Positions 18,727-28,933 of a DNA stretch of 64,000 nucleotides are shown here, piece after piece. The notes beneath the pieces are model-generated. The model saw only the letters and a program-made list of their open reading frames with translations, was not told the DNA's origin and did not search any database. The DNA lies in assembly GCF_000025225.2 (NCBI RefSeq), contig NC_013895.2, positions 1,054,001 to 1,118,000 of the forward strand, in the 5' to 3' direction. How positions within the stretch are numbered: the first letter of the stretch is position 1; each line of letters opens with the position of its first letter. The DNA comes from Mageeibacillus indolicus UPII9-5 (GTDB lineage: Bacteria; Bacillota; Clostridia; Saccharofermentanales; Fastidiosipilaceae). Position numbers and translations under genes: made by a program.

Positions 18727-18754
18727 TTGACACAAGCGTACATTGCGCTAATTT
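18727..18754 (+). promoter_or_regulatory. exoA-radA-ispD promoter
   Basis: TTGACA (18727-18732), 16-bp spacer, TAATTT (18749-18754). The start point would lie near 18761, downstream of the first ATG of the open frame (18699), which argues for the GTG start of exoA. Confidence 0.6.
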
Positions 18755-18773
18755 TAATGAAAGGCAAATTAAT

Positions 18774-19529
18774 GTGACAAAATTAATTTCATGGAATGTC
18801 AACGGTCTGCGCGCCTGTGTTGAAAAAGGATTCGTAGAATCGATGCAACATCTTTCTGCCGATATAATATGTATCCAAGAAAGCAAATTACAAGCCGGAC
18901 AAATAGATCTCGATTTACCTGGATACTGCCAGTATTGGAATTACGCCCGCAAAAAAGGCTATTCCGGCACGGCTATTTTCAGCAAAATCGAACCTCTGCG
19001 AGTAACCTATGGAATGAATATGCCGGATCACGATCAAGAGGGTCGCCTGATCACCGCTGAATTTCCCGACTACTACTTATGTACGGTTTACACACCGAAC
19101 TCCCAGGACGGACTTAAACGCTTGGTTTATCGACAAAGCTGGGAACGAGATTTTCTCACCTATCTTCAGGAACTAAGACGAGTTAAACCGGTTATCATAT
19201 GCGGGGACTTAAATGTAGCCCACCGTGAAATCGATCTGAAAAATCCTGCTGCCAATCGCAAAAATCCCGGCTTTACCGATGAAGAACGCGCAGAATTTCA
19301 AACTTTGCTCGATGCAGGATTTGTTGATACTTTTAGATATTTTTATCCTGAAAAGCCGGAAGAGTATTCGTGGTGGTCTTACAGGTTCAACGCCCGTTCA
19401 CGTAATGCAGGATGGAGAATTGACTATTTTCTAGTTAGCAACGAATTGACCGACCGTTTGCAATCCGCCTCCATTCATCAAGAAATTTTCGGTTCGGACC
19501 ATTGCCCGGTCGAACTGATTTTAAAATAA
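18774..19529 (+). CDS. exoA: Exodeoxyribonuclease III / AP endonuclease
   Basis: Cuts DNA at abasic sites and trims 3' blocks in base excision repair. Family motifs in order: LISWNVNGLRA, CIQESKLQ, YSGTAIFSK, ICGDLNVAH, and the catalytic SDHCPVEL at the C-terminus. I place the start at GTG 18774 (AAAGG nine bases before it), giving 251 residues, the usual length; the in-frame ATG at 18699 lies before the likely promoter and adds 25 unrelated residues. radA follows 38 bases later. Confidence 0.95.
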   Translation: MTKLISWNVNGLRACVEKGFVESMQHLSADIICIQESKLQAGQIDLDLPGYCQYWNYARKKGYSGTAIFSKIEPLRVTYGMNMPDHDQEGRLITAEFPDYYLCTVYTPNSQDGLKRLVYRQSWERDFLTYLQELRRVKPVIICGDLNVAHREIDLKNPAANRKNPGFTDEERAEFQTLLDAGFVDTFRYFYPEKPEEYSWWSYRFNARSRNAGWRIDYFLVSNELTDRLQSASIHQEIFGSDHCPVELILK

Positions 19530-19567
19530 ATCGGCAGATAATTAATGATTATCAATACGAGGTGTCT

Positions 19568-21019
19568 ATGTCTAAAGAAAAATCGCTTTATTTTTGCAGT
19601 GAATGCGGCTATGAAACGCCGGGATGGTTGGGCAAATGCCCGGCCTGTGGGATGTGGAATACCTTAGTTGAATCTACTAAAATAACCGGCAAGCCAACCA
19701 ATCGCAAAACTGCAGGGGGCGGAATCGGCGCCGGGATCCAAAATGGTTGGTTGCAGAGTCAAGTCCTCGCCGATGCGACAAAAACCGGCCGAACCGCCTC
19801 AGATACGGGCACAATTTTGACACTTGCTGAAATAGAAGCAAAAAAAGTTGACCGCTATTCTTCCGGGATGGCAGAGTTTGATCGTGTTTTGGGCGGCGGC
19901 TTCGTTCCCGGATCGATCGTTTTGGTAGGTGGCGATCCTGGTATTGGAAAGTCAACTTTGCTTTTACAAATTTGCGCCGAAGTTCCTACGAACAATATAA
20001 TTCTTTACGTCTGCGGTGAGGAATCACCAGAACAAATAAAACTGCGGGCGCGGCGGCTTAAAGTAAGTCGCAAAGAACTGCGACTGCTGCCCGAGACTTC
20101 TTTCGACAAAATTGCCGCCGCCATAATAACCCACAAGCCATCTCTGGTCATCATCGATTCAATTCAGACTATTTACGCTGAAGATATTGCTTCCGTGCCA
20201 GGCTCAGTCAGCCAAGTGCGGGACTGTACAGCCGGATTTATGCGCTTGGCCAAAATGCTTAATATAACTATGGTTCTTATCGGTCATGTGACCAAAGATG
20301 GCAATCTGGCTGGGCCACGTATTTTGGAACATATGGTTGACACGGTGCTTTACTTTGAGCAAAATGCCCAAAGCGACCTCCGCTTTATTCGGGCCGTAAA
20401 AAACCGTTTCGGGGCAACCAATGAGCTAGGGATTTTCAGCATGCATTCAACCGGACTCACGGCAATTCAAAATCCGTCAGAAATGATGCTAGCCGGACGG
20501 CCGCTCAATACACCCGGTACGACCTTAACCGTAACTTCTGAAGGAACTCGACCGCTGTTGATCGAACTGCAGGCCTTGATTGTTCCCTGCAATTACTCCG
20601 TCCCGCAGCGCATGACATCCAATTTAGACCGCAATCGGGTTTCTATGTTATTAGCCGTGGCTGATAAGTTTCTACAAGCCAAATTTGATACCTCCGACGT
20701 TTACATAAATATCGTAAGCGGTCTGAAAGTAAATGATACTGGAACCGACTTGGCGGTAGTATCCGCCCTTCTCTCCAGCAAACGGAATTTACCGTTGCCG
20801 CCGGATACTCTTATTTGCGGCGAAATAGGCCTTACTGGAGAACTGCGTCCGGTAAACTCAATTGCCGGCAAAATTGCCGAGGCAGATAGACTTGGGATTA
20901 AGCAGATGATTTTGCCGAGCAGCAACCACTCTACTTGTCGGCAGTTGAAAGAACCCTCACGTGTAGAATTGATTTTTGTCGATAATTTACGGCAAACAGC
21001 CGATATTTTGTTCAAATAG
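19568..21019 (+). CDS. radA: DNA repair helicase RadA (Sms)
   Basis: Ring ATPase that drives branch migration in recombination and, in naturally competent Firmicutes, in transformation. 483 residues: C4 zinc finger CSECGYETPGWLGKCPACG near the N-terminus, RecA-like core with Walker A GGDPGIGKSTLL, the RadA signature KNRFGATNELGIF, and a Lon-like C-terminal domain. ATG 19568 has GAGGTG ahead; the frame's upstream part overlaps exoA and is not used. Sits between exoA and ispD, likely one transcript. Confidence 0.97.
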   Translation: MSKEKSLYFCSECGYETPGWLGKCPACGMWNTLVESTKITGKPTNRKTAGGGIGAGIQNGWLQSQVLADATKTGRTASDTGTILTLAEIEAKKVDRYSSGMAEFDRVLGGGFVPGSIVLVGGDPGIGKSTLLLQICAEVPTNNIILYVCGEESPEQIKLRARRLKVSRKELRLLPETSFDKIAAAIITHKPSLVIIDSIQTIYAEDIASVPGSVSQVRDCTAGFMRLAKMLNITMVLIGHVTKDGNLAGPRILEHMVDTVLYFEQNAQSDLRFIRAVKNRFGATNELGIFSMHSTGLTAIQNPSEMMLAGRPLNTPGTTLTVTSEGTRPLLIELQALIVPCNYSVPQRMTSNLDRNRVSMLLAVADKFLQAKFDTSDVYINIVSGLKVNDTGTDLAVVSALLSSKRNLPLPPDTLICGEIGLTGELRPVNSIAGKIAEADRLGIKQMILPSSNHSTCRQLKEPSRVELIFVDNLRQTADILFK

Positions 21020-21031
21020 GTAGGGCTATCT

Positions 21032-21769
21032 ATGCACCTAAATAATTTTATCGCAATTGTTATGGCCGCCGGTTCTGGGCAGCGCATGGGGCTAGGTTAC
21101 AACAAGCTTTTGTTTAACCTCGCCGGGCAAAGCGTTTTGGAAAGAAGTGTGCGTTGCCTGCTCAGTGAACCGAGACTTAGCCGCGTATACGTCGTTGCCG
21201 CCGCTGAAGATTTCAAGTTGTTTGCGCCTATTTTAAATCGGCTCGCGGCCAGCGATCAGCGTTTGAACTCTAACTGCATAAATGGCGGCAGTACCCGAAC
21301 CGCTTCGGTCCACAATGCAGTCGAATTTTTAAGTCACAGCGATCCGCTACCCGACTTCCTTTTGATCCACGACGGGGCGCGTTGCCTGCTGAGTCACCAA
21401 CTGTTAAGCACAATAATTGACACAGTTAGTAAAGGTTTGGTCACTGCTCCAGCGCTACCGCTTACAGACAGCATCCACCAAGTTGATGTTAACGGACATG
21501 CCATGGCCGCCATGCCGCGTGATAATTTGCGGGCCGTGCAAACCCCTCAAGCCTTTCCTTGGCCATTTATTTACAGGGCTTATTCAGCCTCTACACTTAT
21601 GAATAGTACAGGGACAGCCAAGTACACCGACGACATCAGCTTGATGTACGCCTTAAACATTCCCGTACAATTCGTTCCCGGGGACTATAAAAATATTAAG
21701 CTAACCAGCCCGTTGGACATAATATTGGCCAAAGAATTTCTTAGATCATCGTCCAGTCAGGAAAACTGA
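21032..21769 (+). CDS. ispD: IspD, 2-C-methyl-D-erythritol 4-phosphate cytidylyltransferase
   Basis: Third step of the MEP isoprenoid pathway: joins CTP and MEP to CDP-methylerythritol. 245 residues. Nucleotide loop VMAAGSGQRMG, GGSTRTASVHNAV (SVxxGL-type region), LLIHDGARCLL, and AVQTPQAFPWPFI with YTDDISLMYALNIPVQFVPGDYKNIKLTSPLD at the end, all typical. Only 12 bases after radA, so co-transcribed with DNA repair genes, as often in Firmicutes. Confidence 0.96.
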   Translation: MHLNNFIAIVMAAGSGQRMGLGYNKLLFNLAGQSVLERSVRCLLSEPRLSRVYVVAAAEDFKLFAPILNRLAASDQRLNSNCINGGSTRTASVHNAVEFLSHSDPLPDFLLIHDGARCLLSHQLLSTIIDTVSKGLVTAPALPLTDSIHQVDVNGHAMAAMPRDNLRAVQTPQAFPWPFIYRAYSASTLMNSTGTAKYTDDISLMYALNIPVQFVPGDYKNIKLTSPLDIILAKEFLRSSSSQEN

Positions 21770-22048
21770 AGCCGCCTAATAGCCTAATGAGCTTCAATAC
21801 TGGTTCAAAGCTGCCGTTCTTCGGTTAACAACTACTATTAATCAGTTAACACCGAGTCAAGCAAATCATATGCTACACAAGTTAGCACTAAGTCCACCGG
21901 ACCGCTGCCAGTAACACACGTTGCTGCACATGTATATGCAGATATAATATTGATCATATATTTTTGTGCAAAATTGAAAAAATATACTGGCCATCTTGTT
22001 TATTTTTATATTTAGCTGTAGACTAATTCTTTACACAGGGGGAATTTT

Positions 22049-23434
22049 ATGCGCTTAGGTTTTTTTCGCCAAAGTTTAGCTGAACGCCGAGAAATGATTC
22101 TGTATGGCAACACGCTGAAAACTATCATGTATTTGTCATTACCGACTTTGATGATGGCCGTAGTGCAATCATTAATACCTCTTACAGACGGATTATATTT
22201 GAACAACACATCTTCCGTCGCAGTTGCGGGCGCAGTCGGATTTGCCGTACCGATCATTAACATACTAACATCTTTATCTCAAGGCCTTTCCGTCGCCGCC
22301 CTGGCAATTCTCGGACAGATCTTTGGGCAAGGAGACATCCCGAAAGTTCGCCATTGTGCCTCTCAAACCATGTTCTATTCCTTCCTTTTCGGCTGTTGTA
22401 TCGCCCCGTTCACCCTCTTAGCCGCCTTCATTCTGCGCTCACAGGTTAATCACGAAATTGCCGCTCCTTTATTCAATTACTTGAGTGTTTACTCCCTCGT
22501 GTTACCCTTTCTTTTTACTGCGTCAATTTATAACGCAATCAAAAGTGCCACCGGCCAGCCAGAAGCCAACTTCATTCGTATGCTCTTTTTGTTCATTCTG
22601 AAATTGATCTTTAACGGAATTTTTCTCTCCTGGCTCCATTTAAACGAATTCGGAGCTGTTTTGGCTTCGCTCGGTTCTTATCTCACCATCAATGCTTGGA
22701 TGTTGTACGACTTGTATATAGCCGATTCCGAAACCAGACTGACGTTCAAAAATATCAAACCCGACAAGGTTTTTCTGACATCTTTGGTAAAACTTGCTAT
22801 TCCCTCTATGCTCAGCAATATGATGGTGTACTTCGGTTTCACTTTAATCAATATGGAAGTATCATCTTTTGGCAAAGTTGCCCTGAATGCTCAGGTAATA
22901 GCCTCCAATGTCAGCGCGATGGCATTCACCGTGCCTTCGTCAATTGGCTCAACCATAACCGCGCTTGTAAGTATGAACATCGGCATCAACCGCACACGGC
23001 AGGCAAAAAAATCTTACTTTATTGGCTGTCTGGTCAGTATCGTTATTTCAGCGATTCTAATCGCCATTTTTTTACCTTTGTCACCATATTTGGTACTCAT
23101 GTTTCGTAATGATCCCGATATCGTGGATATATCTGCCGGTGCTTTACGCATATACCTCTGGTCAATAATAGGTTTCGGAATCTACATGGTAACCAACGGA
23201 GCTTTCATCGGTTTGGGACGCACAAAAATGACTTTGATCAGTGGAGTTTTGCGGATATGGTTCTGCCGTTATCTGTTTATTCTAGCCTTCGAAAAAACTT
23301 TGGGTGTTTATTCAATATTTTGGGGAAACCTGTTTTCTAACACTATATGCGGCATAATTTTCAGCGCAATTCTAATCCTATGTCTGCCTTGGAAATCGGT
23401 AATTCAGGACAAGCTGTCGCAGATCGGCCGCTGA
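22049..23434 (+). CDS. MATE-family multidrug/Na+ antiporter
   Basis: 461 residues in about 12 membrane segments arranged as two six-helix halves. The first half has YLSLPTLMMAVVQSLIPLTDGLY and GLSVAALAILGQIFGQGD, the second KLAIPSMLSNMMVYFGFTLINM and GSTITALVSMNIGINRTRQAK, the paired pattern of MATE proteins. Ribosome site CAGGGGG before ATG 22049. It stands alone, 279 bases after ispD, facing pyrE. Substrate cannot be told from sequence. Confidence 0.9.
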   Translation: MRLGFFRQSLAERREMILYGNTLKTIMYLSLPTLMMAVVQSLIPLTDGLYLNNTSSVAVAGAVGFAVPIINILTSLSQGLSVAALAILGQIFGQGDIPKVRHCASQTMFYSFLFGCCIAPFTLLAAFILRSQVNHEIAAPLFNYLSVYSLVLPFLFTASIYNAIKSATGQPEANFIRMLFLFILKLIFNGIFLSWLHLNEFGAVLASLGSYLTINAWMLYDLYIADSETRLTFKNIKPDKVFLTSLVKLAIPSMLSNMMVYFGFTLINMEVSSFGKVALNAQVIASNVSAMAFTVPSSIGSTITALVSMNIGINRTRQAKKSYFIGCLVSIVISAILIAIFLPLSPYLVLMFRNDPDIVDISAGALRIYLWSIIGFGIYMVTNGAFIGLGRTKMTLISGVLRIWFCRYLFILAFEKTLGVYSIFWGNLFSNTICGIIFSAILILCLPWKSVIQDKLSQIGR

Positions 23435-23543
23435 CAGGCGAGAACTGCCCAATCGCCTGCGTCAAGCCGCCGGCCACTCACAGACAACCATCGCTAGATC
23501 GCCGCCCGAGCCGCCGGCCGTCAGCTCCGTCACGTCAATATCG

Positions 23544-24176
23544 TCAATCCATTTTCTGCCAACTTGGATCGGACGGATTCTCCCTAAAAGCCAGTAACTT
23601 TCGCTGTTGTTTGGCATCTATGTAACCCGACTCTAACGCAACACTTAAAAGCTCCGTCAAATCCGTCAAAGTAAACAACTTAACGTCAGCAACTGTCATC
23701 GCTTCTTCCGCTCTTTTCATACCATAAGTAAAAATTGCCACCATTCCCTGCACATCAGCGCCAACAGACCGCAAAGTGTCAACTACCTGTAATGACGAAC
23801 CGCCGGTAGAGACTAAATCTTCAACTACTACGGTTTTTATTCCGGTCGGGACAACCCCTTCAACCGCATTTTCCTTGCCGTGATCTTTAGCTTTGGCGCG
23901 AACAAAACCCATGGGCAAACCAAGTTGCCAACCACAAATGGCAGCGTGAGGAATACCGGCCGTAGCCGTTCCCATCAGACATCCCGCATCCGAAAATTCC
24001 CTTCTTATCAGGTCACACAAGGCATTTTCAACTTTTTCCCTTTCCTCGGGGTAGGATAAAATCAAACGATTATCACAATAAATAGGCGATTTTATACCTG
24101 AGGCCCAAGTGAACGGGGCATCAGGGGACAAAGTTACCGCCTTAATTTTCAAAAGGATTTCAGCTATCTCACGCAT
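23544..24176 (-). CDS. pyrE: Orotate phosphoribosyltransferase
   Basis: Joins orotate and PRPP to orotidine 5'-phosphate. 210 residues; YCDNRLILSYP for orotate, the mobile loop RAKAKDHGKENAVEG and the PRPP motif VVVEDLVSTGGSSLQV are intact. Last gene of pyrCKDFE, 122 bases after pyrF; that gap holds no evident terminator. Convergent with the MATE gene. Confidence 0.97.
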   Translation of the reverse strand: MREIAEILLKIKAVTLSPDAPFTWASGIKSPIYCDNRLILSYPEEREKVENALCDLIRREFSDAGCLMGTATAGIPHAAICGWQLGLPMGFVRAKAKDHGKENAVEGVVPTGIKTVVVEDLVSTGGSSLQVVDTLRSVGADVQGMVAIFTYGMKRAEEAMTVADVKLFTLTDLTELLSVALESGYIDAKQQRKLLAFRENPSDPSWQKMD

Positions 24177-24298
24177 ATTAATTATCTTCCTTTCAAACAG
24201 CTTATAAATCTATAAAATTACAAGCTTATAAACTTATATATCACTAAACTCTAGGCTTCCGACGTCGAATATTTTGCTCGGCAGCAGACTCATTCACC

Positions 24299-24988
24299 TT
24301 ACTGATGAAATTCCGCTGCGATTTGCCGATAAGCTGCCAAAGGATCCGCGGCCGCCGTTATCGGCCGACCTACCACAATGTAATCAGAGCCTATTTCCGC
24401 CGCCTGCTTCGGAGTAACCACCCGCTTTTGATCACCAGCAGTCGCAGTGGCCGGCCTTATCCCCGGAGTTACAGTCAAGAAATCTCGCCCTAAGACTTTA
24501 TGAATGCGATCAACTTCCCAAGCCGAACAAACAACACCGTCCAGTCCAGCTGTTCGAGCAAGTTCCGCGTAATGAAGCACTGTAGCCTGCATCTCATGAT
24601 CAATCCACAACTCTTGCCGCAATTCGTTTTCACTGATTGAAGTAAGTTGAGTTACAGCGATAATTTTTGCTGTGGAGCCACTATCTCGTAATGTTTCCAC
24701 CGCTCGGCGCATCATCGTAACACCACCGGCAGCATGAACGTTAATAATGTCCGCACCTAATTTCGCACAAGAACGCACAGCTCCAGCCACCGTATTCGGT
24801 ATGTCATGAAATTTCAAATCAAGAAATACTTTGTGACCTGCTTGCTTAATTTTTCGTACGATGTCCGGACCCTCAGCGTAAAAAAGTTCCATCCCTACTT
24901 TGACAAAAATTGATTCGTCAAACTGCCGTAAAAATTCCATTGCCCTTACCTGATCAGGGAAATCCAACGCCGTAATAACCTTTTTCAT
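24299..24988 (-). CDS. pyrF: Orotidine 5'-phosphate decarboxylase
   Basis: Makes UMP from OMP. 229 residues of the short bacterial type. TALDFPDQVRAMEF at the N-terminus, the catalytic Asp-Lys-Asp array in VFLDLKFHDIPNTV, and the phosphate loop VTPGIRPATATAGDQKRVVTP (in part) with DYIVVGRPITAAADP. Start ATG 24988 directly follows GGAGGAAAC. Between pyrD and pyrE. Confidence 0.97.
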   Translation of the reverse strand: MKKVITALDFPDQVRAMEFLRQFDESIFVKVGMELFYAEGPDIVRKIKQAGHKVFLDLKFHDIPNTVAGAVRSCAKLGADIINVHAAGGVTMMRRAVETLRDSGSTAKIIAVTQLTSISENELRQELWIDHEMQATVLHYAELARTAGLDGVVCSAWEVDRIHKVLGRDFLTVTPGIRPATATAGDQKRVVTPKQAAEIGSDYIVVGRPITAAADPLAAYRQIAAEFHQ

Positions 24989-25050
24989 GTTTCCTCCTTA
25001 GTGAAAACCGCCGTTTTTTTATTTAATTTAACATTTAACAACAATATATT

Positions 25051-26821
<1,771 letters not shown>

Positions 26822-26863
26822 TTTCTCCCTCCTAAACAACAGTTTCGAACGACCACCGACCAA

Positions 26864-28189
26864 TCAGCTTAATTTTCCATTACTGAGAATCTGCTTGCCG
26901 TCACACCAAAGATCAGTAACTTTTCCATACACCTCACGACCGTCAAATGGCGTGTTCTTCCCTTTTGACAATTGATCGGCAGCCCTTATCGTCCATTTGG
27001 CATTTAAATCTACCAGAACCAGATCCGCCGTAGCACCACTTGCCAAAGTGTAATCGCCATAGCCGAAACGCTTGGCCGGACCCGCGGTAAAACACTTCAA
27101 TACAGTGGCCAGCTTTAGCCGCCCCGACCTGACCAATTCAGTGTAGACAAGCGGGAAAGCAGTTTCTAGGCCGGTAATACCGAAAGCCGCCGTCGCCAAA
27201 CCACCGTTTTTTTCTTGCAAAGCATGGGGGGCATGATCGGTAGCAATGATTTCCACCAGACCGGAGTCAATTGCCTCAACCATCGCAGTGACATCAGCTG
27301 CCGAACGAAGTGGTGGATTCATTTTAAAATTTCCGTCCTCGCGCAAGTCATCATCACTCAGCAACAAGTGGTGTGGGGTAATTTCCGCGCTCACATCCGC
27401 CTGCCACTTCGTCTTGGCTAAGTTAAGCAAGTCAGCACATTTGGCCGTACTCATGTGACAAAGATGATAACGGCACCCGGTTTCAGCAGCTAAAATCAGA
27501 TCACGTGCCGTCATAACCTCCTCAACACTGTCGCTAATACCGCAATGGCCGTGCTTACGTGCATAATCGCCGTCATTGATATATCCCTTATTCAATAAAC
27601 TGTTTTCTTCACAATGTTGCGCCAAAAGCCCGCCCACGGCAACCAATCTACGCATAGCCTCACGACACAAAGCCGGATTTTGCATTCCTTTGCCGTCATC
27701 AGAGAAAGCCACTGCTCCCGCTTTCATTTGAGCAGCGAAATCGACCAAATTCAGACCCTTTTCGTCATCAGTGACGGGGCTGTAAAAGTCAACCTTGATT
27801 TTTGCTTGCTCTTTGGCTCGACGGCGCATGGTTTGAATCAGCTCCGGCGAATTAGGAACAGGATTTACATTAGGCATGGCCAAAACACGCGTATAACCTC
27901 CCGCCGCAGCCGCTGCCGTCCCGGTGATCAAATCCTCTTTATAGGTGAAACCGGGATCACGCAAATGAACATGGGGATCGATAAATCCCAGGCTCAACAG
28001 CTTGCCGTTAGCTTGGACAATATGCAAATCAGAATAAGTTTCCGATAACTCCTTCCGCTTGGCCTTAGCCTCAGCAGTCGACAAACCTTCATAAAATGCT
28101 GCGATCTTATCATCAACGATCAAAACTTGCGCCGAAGTCAGTTCATTTTCCTTTGTACAAACAACCGCGTTTTCCAACCAAGTTATCAT
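26864..28189 (-). CDS. pyrC: Dihydroorotase
   Basis: Closes carbamoyl aspartate to dihydroorotate. 441 residues, the type I form. Metal ligands in FIDPHVHLRDPG, the VLAMPNVNPVPNS segment, HCEENSLLNKG, LCHMSTAKCADLL and IIATDHAPH are visible. ATG 28189 has AAGGGG seven bases ahead. First structural gene of pyrCKDFE; carbamoyl-phosphate synthase and pyrB are not in the window. Confidence 0.97.
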   Translation of the reverse strand: MITWLENAVVCTKENELTSAQVLIVDDKIAAFYEGLSTAEAKAKRKELSETYSDLHIVQANGKLLSLGFIDPHVHLRDPGFTYKEDLITGTAAAAAGGYTRVLAMPNVNPVPNSPELIQTMRRRAKEQAKIKVDFYSPVTDDEKGLNLVDFAAQMKAGAVAFSDDGKGMQNPALCREAMRRLVAVGGLLAQHCEENSLLNKGYINDGDYARKHGHCGISDSVEEVMTARDLILAAETGCRYHLCHMSTAKCADLLNLAKTKWQADVSAEITPHHLLLSDDDLREDGNFKMNPPLRSAADVTAMVEAIDSGLVEIIATDHAPHALQEKNGGLATAAFGITGLETAFPLVYTELVRSGRLKLATVLKCFTAGPAKRFGYGDYTLASGATADLVLVDLNAKWTIRAADQLSKGKNTPFDGREVYGKVTDLWCDGKQILSNGKLS

Positions 28190-28325
28190 TCTCTGCCCCT
28201 TTCGCTAAAAAAAAGTACGGTCGCCGCAGCAATCGTACTATATGCAAAACATTTTTCAGACGTCGAAACAACGACCACGCCGTCGCTCTGTAATGTGCTG
28301 TTGATATCCAAAAATATGTGGACAT
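28143..28325 (-). CDS. Candidate pyr leader peptide read through the attenuator
   Basis: A 60-codon frame starting at ATG 28325 with GGAGG five bases ahead, the first start codon after the pyr promoter. It begins MSTYFWIS, passes through the terminator hairpin as RRPYFFLAK, and stops at 28143, inside pyrC in another frame. The E. coli pyrBI leader peptide is likewise read through its terminator. No known protein family. Its value would be the act of translation. Longer frames to 28367 and 28377 start before the transcription start and are not counted. Confidence 0.55.
   Translation of the reverse strand: MSTYFWISTAHYRATAWSLFRRLKNVLHIVRLLRRPYFFLAKGAENDNLVGKRGCLYKGK
28207..28239 (-). terminator. 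pyr operon attenuator
   Basis: On the minus strand AGTACG (28234-28239) pairs with CGTACT (28214-28219), with an inner TTGC/GCGA stem and a TGCG loop, then eight U in a row (28207-28214 complement). It lies 18 bases before the pyrC start and inside the leader reading frame, so a ribosome close behind RNA polymerase would prevent it from folding. No PyrR-binding loop is recognised. Confidence 0.8.
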
Positions 28326-28348
28326 TTTCACCTCCGACATCTTGAAAG

Positions 28349-28377
28349 ATGATAACGGATAAATCATAAAGAGTCAA
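28349..28377 (-). promoter_or_regulatory. pyrCKDFE promoter
   Basis: TTGACT (28372-28377), a 17-bp spacer and TATCAT (28349-28354) on the minus strand. Start would be near 28342, leaving a 17-base untranslated stretch with GGAGG before the leader ATG. The 0A-like boxes of the divergent pilin gene begin 24 bp upstream of this -35. Confidence 0.75.
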
Positions 28378-28401
28378 GTGTCCTTTTTATTTGTATTCTA
28401 T

Positions 28402-28466
28402 TTGTCGCTTGTTGTCGCTTTTTGAGGAAAATTGACGATCACGCTTAAGGCAAAAACTCTTAGACT
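28402..28466 (+). promoter_or_regulatory. Four-unit 0A-box-like array and -10 of the pilin operon
   Basis: TTGTCG (28402), TTGTCG (28412), TTGAGG (28422), TTGACG (28432): four units at exact 10-bp steps. TAGACT (28461-28466) follows the last unit after 23 bp and has no fitting -35. The last 28 bases of the array align without gaps to those before tadZ (4345-4372) and the prepilin peptidase (35399-35426), with 18 bases the same in all three. Confidence 0.7.
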
Positions 28467-28503
28467 AAAGCTATTAAAAAAATCATTTCACAGGAGGTAA
28501 TCT

Positions 28504-28932
28504 ATGCCGGATAAAAATTTATCACCAATATCCTCACCCCAAGCCAAACCACTGCCTAGCCTTCCGAATCGACTTACGAATGAGAATGCCAAAGCCAAAC
28601 AAGGACTATCGAACACAGTCACGACCACAGCCAAAAGCAGCCACATCAAAGCAGAATATTCGCGCAATGCCGGGAAAAATCTGCCGCTGAGATTGCGAAT
28701 AACTCTCCCCCCTTACCTAAAGAAAAAACTATTCTTATGCCGAGAAGGGATTACATGCATGGCCGAAAACAAAGACGGCGCGGCGACACTTGAAGTGGTA
28801 ATTATTATTGCCGTACTTATGGCGATAGCTCTAATTTTCAACACCCAACTGCGCCAATTCGCGCAAAACCTGTTTCACAAAGTATTTGACGATCAAAGCA
28901 TTCTGAGTCAAATCGGCAATATCGGAGGGTAA
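28504..28932 (+). CDS. Flp-type (type IVb) prepilin with long N-terminal extension
   Basis: Major-pilin candidate of the Tad system. The prepilin motif is near residue 92: KDG, cleavage, AATLE with Glu at +5, then a 17-residue hydrophobic stretch (VVIIIAVLMAIALIF). The mature part is only 50 residues, normal for Flp. The 90 residues before it are unusual: polar and Lys-rich, with no signal. AGGAGG is placed well for ATG 28504; an internal ATG at 28759 (AAGGG nine bases ahead) would give a plain 57-residue Flp prepilin. Both may be made. Ends two bases before the FHA gene. Confidence 0.78.
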   Translation: MPDKNLSPISSPQAKPLPSLPNRLTNENAKAKQGLSNTVTTTAKSSHIKAEYSRNAGKNLPLRLRITLPPYLKKKLFLCREGITCMAENKDGAATLEVVIIIAVLMAIALIFNTQLRQFAQNLFHKVFDDQSILSQIGNIGG

Positions 28933-28933
28933 A

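Noticed and set aside
18632-18886. 84-codon minus-strand frame across the exoA promoter
   Set aside because: Overlaps the exoA start in antisense and the TTGTCG array; no ribosome site.
23347-23625. 92-codon plus-strand frame after the MATE gene
   Set aside because: Overlaps both MATE and pyrE ends in a different frame and has no start signal.
28186-28377. 63-codon minus-strand frame (MTLYDLSV...) upstream of pyrC
   Set aside because: Its start lies in the -35 region of the pyr promoter, upstream of the likely transcription start, and has no ribosome site; the frame starting at 28325 is better placed.
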